Source: Pseudomaricurvus alkylphenolicus
GTDB taxonomy: Bacteria; Pseudomonadota; Gammaproteobacteria; Pseudomonadales; Cellvibrionaceae
Direction of reading: 5' to 3'
Length of the DNA: 64,000 bases
NCBI RefSeq assembly: GCF_011683955.1
Contig: NZ_JAAQPI010000001.1
Coordinates: forward strand, 806,001-870,000
Part shown: positions 25,689 to 34,605 of the stretch, piece by piece
Position numbering within the stretch: the first letter of the stretch is position 1
Layout: the number at the start of each line of letters is the position of its first letter
Position numbers and translations under genes: made by a program
The notes under the pieces: model-generated
Told to the model about the DNA's origin: nothing
Databases searched by the model: none
What the model saw: the letters and a program-made list of their open reading frames with translations, nothing else

Positions 25689-26525
25689 ATGAACAACATA
25701 GCCCCCCGAATCTGTCTATATGCTATTGTGGTATTACTCATCAGCTCATGTTCCTCCTTATTTGGACCCGAGGGGCGCAGAGGTGTGTCCAGCAGCTTGG
25801 TTGATTACCTTTACCCCAATGGCGAAATCCCGCCCGATCACCAGAATATTACGCCGCATCTTCACTTGCCTCTAACGGTAGGTCTTGCCTTTGTGCCCTC
25901 GCACAAGAGTAGATATAGCGTATTACCGGAAGCACAAAAAATACGTTTATTGGAGTCGGTAAAACAAGAGTTTGTTGACCTTGACTATGTAAAAGAGATA
26001 AAGATTGTTCCAGAAACCTACATGCGCTCATCCAAAGGTTTTGAAGGTGTTGGCCAGATTGCCCGACTCTATAGCCTGGATGTTGTGGCGTTGGTGTCCT
26101 ACGATCAAGTGGCAACCAGTTCAGAAAAGAAGAGTGCTCTATTGTATTGGACCATCGCCGGTGCTTACCTAATCAAAGGAAATCAGAATCGAGCCACGAC
26201 TTTCGTTGACACCGCCGTATTCGACGTCAATTCCAAGAAAATGCTGTTCCGCGCGCCCGGCGTTAGCGAGACCTCTCAATCCTCCACCCTGATTGAGGCC
26301 AGAGAAGTCAATCGTGCCACGAGAGAAAAAGGCTTTGAACTGGCAATGGCAGACATGTCCGACAATCTGAAGGCGGAACTCATCCGATTCAAGGACAGCG
26401 TCAAGAACGACGACAGTGTAAGGGTCACCCGCAGAACCGGCTACGGCGGTGGAGGTGGAGTGGGTTGGCCATCGATCCTGCTGTTATTGGGGCTGGTCTT
26501 AGCGAGACTGACGAGATCGCGCTGA
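25689..26525 (+). CDS. Rhombotarget lipoprotein with GlyGly-CTERM tail
   Basis: A 278-residue lipoprotein. A signal peptide with lipobox LISSC places the lipidated cysteine at residue 21. The soluble part (about 50-245) contains the conserved TFVDTAVFDVNSKKMLFRAPG stretch. The last 30 residues hold a glycine run (YGGGGGVGW), a hydrophobic helix (SILLLLGLVLARL) and a basic end (TRSR), which is the GlyGly-CTERM sorting signal. The adjacent rhombosortase would cut this tail. AAGGAG lies upstream of the ATG. The pair, one base apart, matches the known rhombotarget/rhombosortase association. The lipoprotein's own role is unknown. Confidence 0.9.
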   Translation: MNNIAPRICLYAIVVLLISSCSSLFGPEGRRGVSSSLVDYLYPNGEIPPDHQNITPHLHLPLTVGLAFVPSHKSRYSVLPEAQKIRLLESVKQEFVDLDYVKEIKIVPETYMRSSKGFEGVGQIARLYSLDVVALVSYDQVATSSEKKSALLYWTIAGAYLIKGNQNRATTFVDTAVFDVNSKKMLFRAPGVSETSQSSTLIEAREVNRATREKGFELAMADMSDNLKAELIRFKDSVKNDDSVRVTRRTGYGGGGGVGWPSILLLLGLVLARLTRSR

Positions 26526-26526
26526 T

Positions 26527-27102
26527 ATGGCGACCACTTCACGCACAAAATTAGTACCGATCATTGTCGTTGCTGTCGGAATGATCGTCGTACAGTCGTA
26601 TCAGCCGCTACTGGAGTTCGATCGCCAACTGATACTGTCTGGAGAATTATGGAGACTGTTGACCTGTCACTTCGTGCACACCAATAATGCGCATATGTGG
26701 CTTAATCTATTGGCGGCGCTGGTGCTGTATATCTGCCTCTCTCCGATTGGCACTACGAGTGAATTTTATCGGGCAACAACGGCCCTGGCGTTCAGTCTCG
26801 GATTACTGTTACTGCTGTACCCGATTCTCGATTGGTACAACGGTCTTTCCGGCTTACTGCACGCATTGGTCGCATACTATGGAGTTCGCTTCTGGCGTGA
26901 AAAAAACCGTCTGTTTAGATTCGCCCTGGTGGCGGTTTGGGCGAAGGTGACCATAGAGACGCTTAGCGTTTACCTGGGTGATCAATACATGGTAGGGAAT
27001 ATGCGGGTTGTGACTGAATCTCACTTTTTGGGCGTGTTGGCGGGGACACTGGCGGGATGCGGCTTTGTGAACCACCAACAAAGCCGAAAAACACCAAAAT
27101 AG
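26527..27102 (+). CDS. rrtA: Rhombosortase (rhomboid-family intramembrane serine protease)
   Basis: A 191-residue protein with about six membrane segments. The rhomboid Ser-His dyad is visible: Ser108 in NGLSGLLHALV and His166 in VVTESHFLGVLAG. The GELWRLLTCHFVHTNNAHMWLN segment (39-60) is the usual conserved loop and second helix. Rhombosortases process GlyGly-CTERM proteins at the inner membrane before their export or surface attachment. The gene starts one base after the lipoprotein stop, so the two are translated together. No other protein in this window has a recognisable GlyGly-CTERM tail, so its other clients must lie elsewhere. Confidence 0.9.
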   Translation: MATTSRTKLVPIIVVAVGMIVVQSYQPLLEFDRQLILSGELWRLLTCHFVHTNNAHMWLNLLAALVLYICLSPIGTTSEFYRATTALAFSLGLLLLLYPILDWYNGLSGLLHALVAYYGVRFWREKNRLFRFALVAVWAKVTIETLSVYLGDQYMVGNMRVVTESHFLGVLAGTLAGCGFVNHQQSRKTPK

Positions 27103-27174
27103 GCGTGAAATACCAGCTCAAGTTTCACTATCTAAAATCCTTTGGGAATATCGTCACTCAGCATACACCAAGCA

Positions 27175-27221
27175 ATTCCCTGCAGAGACGCCGGCACATC
27201 GCTGGCATTTTTGCAGGGAAT
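27175..27221 (-). terminator. Inverted repeat in the convergent gap, possible terminator
   Basis: The 10-base arms ATTCCCTGCA (27175-27184) and TGCAGGGAAT (27212-27221) pair perfectly over a 27-base loop that holds a smaller GCCGGC/GCTGGC stem. It lies 12 bases past the TonB receptor stop, downstream of the convergent rhombosortase. A T-run after the stem is lacking. Confidence 0.4.
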
Positions 27222-27233
27222 GTAACGACAGAA

Positions 27234-29837
27234 TTAGAAGCGTTTGTTCAGAGTCAAACCATAGGTCCGTGGTTCACCGGCGGCGGTCAAGAGCTTACCA
27301 TTTTGCTCAGGAGCATTAAAGGTACTGCCTCTGTACTCCTCATCCAGCACGTTGCGCCCCCACAGAGTTACGGTCAAACCACTTTCAACAAAATCAATCC
27401 CAGTACGCAGGTTCACGGTACCGTAGTCCTTTTCTGCCTTCAGTGGGTCATTGTCGTTACCCAGAATTATACCCGAGATAAAAGTGTACTCACCGTAAAC
27501 GTAAGCTTCGACACCATCAGACAAACCGAAATTCTTTTTAATACCCAGATTGGCGGCATGCTCGGGCGTCAATGATATTTGATCTCCGGAACGGTCACAC
27601 GACTTACCATCAGGATTGACGCTGGGATCTGGTTGACCCGTAAAGACTGGCGTCGCCGACCAGCAGCCCCCCTCTTTCAGCTCAGCATACTCTGCATGGG
27701 TATACGCATAGCCCAGGCTGACCTCGGTATTATGTGCAGGCACCCAGAAAAATTCCAGTTCACCACCATAGCTTTCCAGTTCTCCGGCATTTTGCAGTAA
27801 GAACCCTGTCCCTACAAACGTATTGGTTTGAAAATCCTCAATAGTGGTGTAGTGTAATGCTGCATTAATACGCAGTGCCTGCTCGGTGAATTCACTCTTT
27901 ATTCCTACCTCAAAGGCCTCTGCCGTCTCGGCCTCAAATACGGGATTGAAACCCTGAGCAATTCGGTCAGTATTTGTGCCACCTGACTTATATCCAGTTC
28001 CATAGGAGACATAAATCATTGTGTCTTCATCGACCAACCAGCTCAACTTAATTGAGCCGGTAACCTGCTCGTCGGACAACTTCGCATTAATGTCACTACG
28101 TGGAGTAAAGGTGGCCGCCAAATACTGTCCCCAACCGGGGTGAGAGAAAGCGGTGAACGCGGATGGACTAGCAGTAATCGCAGCATCAAGATAGCCAATA
28201 GCAGTAGCGAGATCTACGTTAGAATTAAGAAAACCTGCCGTTCCGACAGCGGTAGCCACAGTAACGAATTCATCCATACTATACACCGGAGTGGGCGCAT
28301 AGGACTCGGAAAATACCGTGTTCATCCTTTTGTCTTCGTTGGTATAACGAATACCTGCGGTTATGGTCAAATCATCAGTCAGCCTGTAGTCGAACTGACC
28401 AAAGATAGCCCAGCTTTCGTGCTCCTGTTTCGCACTATGCGACGCTGTCATGCGACCATTGTAGGCATCCATTAAGGGAGACGCGCCCTCCAAAGTGCCG
28501 TTTCCCAGTCTGAGCGCCTGTTCCGCCCCCAAAAAAGTATTAAAACCCGGTATGACCTCGTTGATACCTTCACGGGTCAACAAAAAGTCATTGAAGTTTT
28601 GACCTGCTGAGGTAGCACTATCAAGATCCAAATTTTGCTGAAAATAGTAGGCTCCCACCACAGCATTCATGTTATCGCTAACATAATCGATGCGAAGCTC
28701 TTGCGAAAAAGTTGTCGACTCCGCGTCTTCAACCTTGGTAAACAAATCAAGGTCAGTAAAATCCACATCGCCATTAGTGAAGGAATTAAACTTTCGGTAA
28801 GACGTTAAGGACGTCAGTGTGTACCCGTCAACTGGATCCCATTCAACTTCTGCAGATACACCACGATCACGAGATTTAGACACAGGTACAAAATTCAAAG
28901 CGGTTTCAAATGAACCGGTGTTATCGCCAGTGAAGACCGTCCCTCCTAAATCTTGAATGATAGTATCAGTACTGACCTGACCGGGGGCAACAGCCAGGGT
29001 ATCATTTGAAGAGGCTACACCGCAGCACTTCTCATCAATAACGGAGTAGTCTGCAATTACGCGTACGCTCAGCGCATCATTTGGCGTAAACAGCGCTTGT
29101 AAACGTGTACCTTCTCGAGCACGATCATTCAATACTTCGCTGCCGAAACCCTTAACATCAAACAGGCCTTCACGATCACTGCTAAATACGGTACCGCGTA
29201 CGGCTAATACATCCTCCAAAAGGGACAAGTTAACGGCCGCAGATGCGTTTAACTGACCGTAATTACCTGCTGTTACTGACACGAACCCATCAGTCTCGTG
29301 GCCGGCTTCGCGAGTACGGAAGTGAATGGCACCGGCCGATGTGTTTTTGCCAAATAGCGTACCTTGTGGGCCACGCAGAACTTCCACTGCTTCAATGTCG
29401 ATCATTTCGCCAATCATTGCACTTTGGCGTGCACGGTATACGCCGTCGACGTACATACCAACAGCCGATTCGAGGCCAAAGTTCTGGCCCGATGTGCCAA
29501 TACCACGAATTCGGAAGCTAGAGGATGTTGCATTTTGCTCCTGTATAGACTCCAAACCGGGAACACCGTTTTTCAAATCAAAGAGATCTTTGATCACTGC
29601 CTCTTCCAGCTGCTCGCCACTAAAGGCTGATACTGCGATGGGAACATCCTGCAAACTCTGCTCCCGCTTCTGTGCGGTAACTACTATTTCCTCTAATGGA
29701 AAGATATCGACATCCTGTGCACTTGTTCCGACGCTGGCGATACAAACTGCAACGGTCATTAGTGAAAGGGATGTTTTTAACCCGCGAAAAGGCATTGTTT
29801 TATACCGAGCGCTAGAACCGTATTTTGTTGAATTCAT
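27234..29837 (-). CDS. TonB-dependent outer-membrane receptor
   Basis: An 867-residue receptor from the ATG at 29837, which has GGAG eight bases upstream (an in-frame start at 29858 is less likely). The signal segment runs to SVGTSAQD. The TonB box lies in LEEIVVTAQKR, the plug holds VEVLRGPQGTLFGKNTSAGA, and the barrel ends in LNKRF with the terminal phenylalanine. A pair of cysteines in a barrel loop (EKCCGVASS) and another pair near GGCWSAT and GKSCDR may form loop disulfides. It is downstream of the BASS transporter and the FAD oxidase, all leftward, and is probably the uptake receptor for that locus. Confidence 0.92.
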   Translation of the reverse strand: MNSTKYGSSARYKTMPFRGLKTSLSLMTVAVCIASVGTSAQDVDIFPLEEIVVTAQKREQSLQDVPIAVSAFSGEQLEEAVIKDLFDLKNGVPGLESIQEQNATSSSFRIRGIGTSGQNFGLESAVGMYVDGVYRARQSAMIGEMIDIEAVEVLRGPQGTLFGKNTSAGAIHFRTREAGHETDGFVSVTAGNYGQLNASAAVNLSLLEDVLAVRGTVFSSDREGLFDVKGFGSEVLNDRAREGTRLQALFTPNDALSVRVIADYSVIDEKCCGVASSNDTLAVAPGQVSTDTIIQDLGGTVFTGDNTGSFETALNFVPVSKSRDRGVSAEVEWDPVDGYTLTSLTSYRKFNSFTNGDVDFTDLDLFTKVEDAESTTFSQELRIDYVSDNMNAVVGAYYFQQNLDLDSATSAGQNFNDFLLTREGINEVIPGFNTFLGAEQALRLGNGTLEGASPLMDAYNGRMTASHSAKQEHESWAIFGQFDYRLTDDLTITAGIRYTNEDKRMNTVFSESYAPTPVYSMDEFVTVATAVGTAGFLNSNVDLATAIGYLDAAITASPSAFTAFSHPGWGQYLAATFTPRSDINAKLSDEQVTGSIKLSWLVDEDTMIYVSYGTGYKSGGTNTDRIAQGFNPVFEAETAEAFEVGIKSEFTEQALRINAALHYTTIEDFQTNTFVGTGFLLQNAGELESYGGELEFFWVPAHNTEVSLGYAYTHAEYAELKEGGCWSATPVFTGQPDPSVNPDGKSCDRSGDQISLTPEHAANLGIKKNFGLSDGVEAYVYGEYTFISGIILGNDNDPLKAEKDYGTVNLRTGIDFVESGLTVTLWGRNVLDEEYRGSTFNAPEQNGKLLTAAGEPRTYGLTLNKRF

Positions 29838-30076
29838 CTCTCTTCTCCAGATAGTCATTGTTAATATTCAGCGACTTTGATTTTCTCAGGGCTACGCCGG
29901 AAATGAAGAACACATCGGCTCAGGTATCGCTTTCTGTGCCCTATCTGCGCGTCTCTATGTTAACGTGTTGCGGTCTGCCAATCTTGGCAAGCAGGGCCAA
30001 TTAAAAGACATTTTGTGCCAAGACAAGTCATATGACAGATTCCCACCTTTTAATCCTGAGCGATGGCTGGAAGTTG

Positions 30077-30985
30077 CTAATTGCTCTGTTTTCTGAGGGC
30101 AGATACAGCAGGCTTTCGTAATGGAATTAAAACAAGACCCAGCAATAACTGAATAGCACCGTATAGTAATAAAGAAAACAGCACCATATCCCCCAGTGTA
30201 TTGTCCTGACCGGATTCCACCGGGAACAATGACACCTTCAGCATAATACCCAGGTTGACACTGCGTATGATTACTTCCATTTCAATGGCAGTTGAGTCAG
30301 GACGCGACAGGCCGAGAACCCGGGGCACTGAGCAGCCGAGTAGTACAATAGCGGCAATGAATAAGGACACTATGGCGATGTTACCCAAACCAAACTGGTC
30401 GATATCAAGACGACCAGCCAATGATGATCCTATAAAAATCAATATCAGACCGAGAACTGACCCACGAATGCACCAAGTAGATAGGTATCGAGCATAAAGA
30501 GGCGATACGCGCAGGACGACCATCCCAATAGTCAGCGGCAACAAAAGGTTAAAAGCAATCTCCTTCATTATCTTTGCCGTGGGCATAACAAAATCGGGTG
30601 GCATGTAGGACGCTATCAATAAACCCAGAATAAGCGGTGTAGACATAAGGCAGGCTAAGGTCGTTATCGCGGTAATGCTGATAGAAAGTGCTACATTGCC
30701 CTGCGCGTAATGGGTAAAAATATTGGAGCTTGTGCCGCCAGGTATGGCCGCAATAATTGCGATGCCTACCGCCACACCCGCAGCCGGGTCGATTAAGGCG
30801 ATAAAGCAAAATGCCAATACAGGCATCAGAACCAGTTGAATCACGGTACCCACTGACACCGAAAAAGGTTCAAACACCACCTCCTTAAAGTCGCTCGGTT
30901 TTAAAGTGGCGCCCATCCCCAACATTGCAGATACCAGCTGAAACACGGCAAACCAATATTCATGATTTATATAGAACTCAGCCAT
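30077..30985 (-). CDS. Bile acid:sodium symporter (BASS) family transporter
   Basis: A 302-residue inner-membrane protein with nine or ten hydrophobic helices. The motif AIPGGTSSNIFTHYAQGNVALS (split around residues 80-101) is the conserved GG-x-x-SN and A-x-G-x-x-xLS core that binds sodium and substrate in BASS carriers. Family members carry bile salts, pantothenate, pyruvate, 2-oxo acids and other organic anions. It starts after GGGAA and lies 61 bases downstream of the FAD oxidase gene. With the oxidase and the TonB receptor it forms a plausible uptake and oxidation unit for an organic anion or amine of unknown identity. Confidence 0.88.
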   Translation of the reverse strand: MAEFYINHEYWFAVFQLVSAMLGMGATLKPSDFKEVVFEPFSVSVGTVIQLVLMPVLAFCFIALIDPAAGVAVGIAIIAAIPGGTSSNIFTHYAQGNVALSISITAITTLACLMSTPLILGLLIASYMPPDFVMPTAKIMKEIAFNLLLPLTIGMVVLRVSPLYARYLSTWCIRGSVLGLILIFIGSSLAGRLDIDQFGLGNIAIVSLFIAAIVLLGCSVPRVLGLSRPDSTAIEMEVIIRSVNLGIMLKVSLFPVESGQDNTLGDMVLFSLLLYGAIQLLLGLVLIPLRKPAVSALRKQSN

Positions 30986-31046
30986 TCGTGTTATTCCCTA
31001 GCCTCGACCAAAACCCTATTCACTGCTTCTTTTCCTACACCCCAAC

Positions 31047-32384
31047 TCACACAGGAGTCATAAGACTCATAAAGGGTTTCAACATCAGGCTGCGGTAGAA
31101 ATCTCCAGGAAAGGGCATAAGCCCTTTGTCACCGGTGAGATATCGAAGGTCCTGATCGGCGTGACCGACAATATTACAAGCGGTGAGATAGCCATTATTG
31201 TGGCCTGGCATGATTCCCAATCCATTGTAAGCCACACTCACATGGATATTTCCATCGCCAATGGGACCGGCAATAGGCTGCAATAATGGTGTGTGCCCAG
31301 TTACACCGTGCCAACCATGGACCAGACCTATATCCGCAATGTCCGGGTAGCGTTGCTCGAAGAGGCGCATGGCAAGACGCTTTGCGCCCTCTACATCCTG
31401 CCAATCACACGAATTATGGCTGGCGTAGCCGAGTACCATACGAACGAAGAAATGACCGGTTGGCATTAACCGAAAAGTTACGGGCAACATGACGTCCTCA
31501 AAGCGAATATCCCAACGGTCTAACCCAAGTTTCTGAACTTCAGTCGCGCGCAGTTTACGAGTAGCAAAGGTATATTGATGCAGCGGAAACATTTTGTAAT
31601 TAAGGAACCCGAGGCGAGGCGTATATGCATTCGTTGCAATACACACATTTTTTGCCACCATCTCCCCTCCCGGGGTAGAGAGTAGAGCTGGCTTTGCACT
31701 TTTTATATCGAGTACCGGTGAATCTTCATAAAGTTCCACCCCCATTCGTAATGCGGCTTTAATGTGCCCCTCAACGAGTTTTGCTGGATGAACTTTATAG
31801 TTCTTTGCATCCTCTACAGCTCCGCCAGCATAATAGGAAGTTCCGGCTCTATCTCGAAGTTCTTCCGGTGCAATCCAGCTCTCACCAGGCAAAAGTGACA
31901 CGCGAGCTTGGTCACCTTCACTCTTTGTAGGCAACACACGGAGGTTAGTAGCCGGTAAGAACTCACAGTCCACCTGCTCGGTTTCGATGAAACTTTGGAG
32001 TCTTTTCAGCCCTCGATGGGGCATATCGGGATCATCTATCCCTACATAACGCGGTGCAACCGCCCCGGAGTTTCGAGAACTCGCGCCCGATCCAAGCTTG
32101 TGGGAATCCAATACCACCACTGACCAATCAGGACGTAAACGCTTCGCATAGTAAGCGCAAGCCAACCCGGTGAATCCACCACCGACTACGGCAAGGTCAA
32201 CACTGCGATTTCCCTGATATTGGGGCTGTGAAGGCAACGCAGTAATCTCGGAAGACCATAGGCTCGGTTCTCGCTGACTTCCGAACTCGACCATATCCCT
32301 GCCACGTGCCATACCAGCAATTCCTGGGGCTACCAGCGCTGCTGTACCGGTACCGATCAAAAAGTTTCGACGTGATATAGTCAT
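31047..32384 (-). CDS. Tat-exported FAD-dependent amine/amino-acid oxidoreductase (DAO family)
   Basis: A 445-residue enzyme. The N-terminus MTISRRNFLIGTGTAALVAPG is a twin-arginine signal. The Rossmann FAD site DLAVVGGGFTGLACAYYAKR follows at about residue 60, then the KLGSGASSRNSGAVAP segment typical of the glutamylputrescine/sarcosine oxidase group. A C-terminal FAD-contact stretch (VSVAYNGLGIMPGHNNG) closes the fold. The ATG at 32384 has GAGGGAG six bases upstream. Periplasmic export is unusual, since most relatives are cytoplasmic. It probably oxidises an amine or N-alkyl amino acid; the substrate is not determinable. Downstream are the BASS carrier and a TonB receptor; upstream is an AraC regulator. 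Confidence 0.88.
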   Translation of the reverse strand: MTISRRNFLIGTGTAALVAPGIAGMARGRDMVEFGSQREPSLWSSEITALPSQPQYQGNRSVDLAVVGGGFTGLACAYYAKRLRPDWSVVVLDSHKLGSGASSRNSGAVAPRYVGIDDPDMPHRGLKRLQSFIETEQVDCEFLPATNLRVLPTKSEGDQARVSLLPGESWIAPEELRDRAGTSYYAGGAVEDAKNYKVHPAKLVEGHIKAALRMGVELYEDSPVLDIKSAKPALLSTPGGEMVAKNVCIATNAYTPRLGFLNYKMFPLHQYTFATRKLRATEVQKLGLDRWDIRFEDVMLPVTFRLMPTGHFFVRMVLGYASHNSCDWQDVEGAKRLAMRLFEQRYPDIADIGLVHGWHGVTGHTPLLQPIAGPIGDGNIHVSVAYNGLGIMPGHNNGYLTACNIVGHADQDLRYLTGDKGLMPFPGDFYRSLMLKPFMSLMTPV

Positions 32385-32675
32385 AGGCATCTCCCTCAAT
32401 CGTTGATAGCTTTTGTCGACGCCCATCTCACCGTTGGTTAAGTACCTCCAGTGTTTACGCGCTTGGAGCTCGGTGCCAGCCCAAAAAGCCTTGCCGTGTA
32501 TTGAACTTAAGAGGAAATACTATCGCAGATGGATAATGACTAATTTGTAGATTGAGCCTGATAATTGGCATTTTGTGTCAATCTGGCTGCGCAAGCATCT
32601 ATCCCGAGTAGATTCGAGCCGGCATTAATGAAAATACAGATTGAAAATGAAGCAGGGGTTTTCCGCACTCAGCTC

Positions 32676-33698
32676 TTAAACTTGCCTATGTTTCTTACGG
32701 TATTTTAGCGGTGTCTCGCCGACCAAACGCTTAAACGCCCGATCAAAGGCACTGGTATCAGAGTAACCCAATTTTGCGGCCAACTCAGTAATGCTGACCG
32801 ATGTTTTAGAGAGGCTTTTCTTGGCGACGTTGATAACAATATCTTCACGCAAAACGTTGAACGTAGTACCACTTTCACTCAGCCGCCGATGCAATGTACG
32901 CCGACTCATACCAAGCTCCGTCGCCACAGTGTCCGCAGTCACTTCCACATTGCCCAAATTTGAAGAAATCAGTAGTCTAATACGATCCAGCAGAGAATCA
33001 CTGTTTAACAGCGTTTCTGTGGATTGCAGGACTTGAGATTCGAGAAGCGCTAAAAGTTGGGGGTCAAAATCGTTGTTGGCGTACTCCTTCAGCTCTTTGG
33101 GAAAGCCTACGCCACTAAAGTAATGACCGAAAATTAACTCTCCTTTTAAAGGAAAGCTTTGTAAATCATCTTCATCAGGGACTGAATGCTCGAAGTAGAT
33201 CCGAGTGGGCTGCCAGGCGTTGTCATTCAATACGGTGCGAAACATAAGCACATATTGAGCAAGTGTCATTTCAACAGACTGAGGACACAGCGATGGCGGA
33301 ACATCCTTAATCTTAAAGGTAACAACACAGGTATCCTCTTCCTCCAGCAGAGAAATAGCCGATCCTGGAGCAATCAATGCCACATAGCGTTGCAGTAGGT
33401 CCAGAGCCCCCTCGATATTGGAGGCGTTACTTAACATATAGCTCAAGACTCCCAGTTCGCTGTTGCGACTGTCGAGCCCGAGAGTTAACCCTAAAAAGCG
33501 ATTGTTGCTGATCTCAGCGGCTCGCTCCATCATCTGACAGTGCTTAAGCAGGCTGATACTGGCACCATCTGTATCCATCAGTTGTGGATCAAGCCCCAGC
33601 TCGGCATACAGCGAATCGGTATCGACTGCCATGCGCTGCAGCGCCAAGTGGAAACGGCGTATGTTTGGTTTTTGCAACGGATTATGGCGACTTCGCAT
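32676..33698 (-). CDS. AraC-family regulator with arabinose-binding-like (OruR/ArgR-type) N-terminal domain
   Basis: A 340-residue regulator. Residues about 20-210 form the large ligand-sensing domain of the OruR type (RFLGLTLGLDSRNSELGVLSY is characteristic). Residues about 240-338 hold the double helix-turn-helix (TADTVATELGMSRRTLHRRL and SITELAAKLGYSDTSAFDRA). The ATG at 33698 has GGGAGG upstream. It lies 291 bases upstream of the FAD oxidase on the same strand and probably controls the oxidase, BASS and receptor genes. An inverted repeat TGTCA-N8-TGACA at 33733-33750 upstream may be its own operator. Confidence 0.9.
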   Translation of the reverse strand: MRSRHNPLQKPNIRRFHLALQRMAVDTDSLYAELGLDPQLMDTDGASISLLKHCQMMERAAEISNNRFLGLTLGLDSRNSELGVLSYMLSNASNIEGALDLLQRYVALIAPGSAISLLEEEDTCVVTFKIKDVPPSLCPQSVEMTLAQYVLMFRTVLNDNAWQPTRIYFEHSVPDEDDLQSFPLKGELIFGHYFSGVGFPKELKEYANNDFDPQLLALLESQVLQSTETLLNSDSLLDRIRLLISSNLGNVEVTADTVATELGMSRRTLHRRLSESGTTFNVLREDIVINVAKKSLSKTSVSITELAAKLGYSDTSAFDRAFKRLVGETPLKYRKKHRQV

Positions 33699-33956
33699 AA
33701 GTGAATTCCTCCCGGAAAACCAACTGGATGGCTGTCAACTCGGCGTGACACATATTATCAATTTTCAGGCTCGATATGCAAAGCAGGGATAGGCTCTTTC
33801 CGATAAGATAGTTGTTCTAGAGTTGAGTTTTCACCGTTGAAGCGAGCTTAAAGTGGGAAAATTCATGAACTTATCTCACATTGATTAAGAATGTTCTCAA
33901 TGCTTTAACCGACTTTCCGCTTACAAAATATTATCCGACGGACGCCATTCGAAATT

Positions 33957-34445
33957 ATGACAGTATTGCTAGAACAGCTGAAACAACCTCGCTTCTTGAA
34001 ACTTCTGATTTTTGTTACAGTTCCACTGATCGCTATTTCTAAGTGGGCGGTATCATATTGGGGGTTAGAGCTTCTTGACGGCATCAGTGATCCCAATGCC
34101 GCCCGAACCCTACTAGGAAAACTAAGCCCGGAGCAGAACCAAGGCCATATTTGGTTTACAGCAACACTGGATGTAATACTTCCTTGCGCTGCTGCCGGAC
34201 TCTTCGCCAGCGCGACCTTAAATGCCTTCGGAAAGTACGCCTTGTACCTTGCTGTTATTCCGCTCTTTGCAATCCCAATTGATCTTTCCGAGGGGGTTAT
34301 TCAGGTACTGGCCTTAACAGATACGGCAGACTTACTCGCGATTAAGGCTTATACCACTCCAGTTAAAGAGATGATATATCACCTTGGTTTTTTATTGGCA
34401 CTGGTTGGACTGGCAAAGATGCTACTTCTAAGAATGAAGAACTAA
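33957..34445 (+). CDS. Small polytopic membrane protein of unknown function
   Basis: A 162-residue protein with four probable membrane helices (about 16-36, 68-86, 92-110, 138-156). Between the first and second is a polar loop (DGISDPNAARTLLGKLSPEQ) that would face the periplasm or cytoplasm. I do not recognise the family. No clear ribosome-binding site precedes the ATG, but the hydrophobic periodicity and codon use look genuine. It is divergent from the AraC gene and convergent with the sulfatase gene, so it is transcribed alone. Confidence 0.6.
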   Translation: MTVLLEQLKQPRFLKLLIFVTVPLIAISKWAVSYWGLELLDGISDPNAARTLLGKLSPEQNQGHIWFTATLDVILPCAAAGLFASATLNAFGKYALYLAVIPLFAIPIDLSEGVIQVLALTDTADLLAIKAYTTPVKEMIYHLGFLLALVGLAKMLLLRMKN

Positions 34446-34605
34446 TTGAATTTGAAAGGCTTACTCAATGACGTTGTTATTGGATGCCAGATAGTTCTCA
34501 AAGCTTTGTGCATCCGGCTTACCATCCACCTAATACAGATAGGAAGCGCATGGCACAACAGAGACGTTGCCAACCCAGTCACGGTACCCGATACAGCAGG
34601 GCAGG

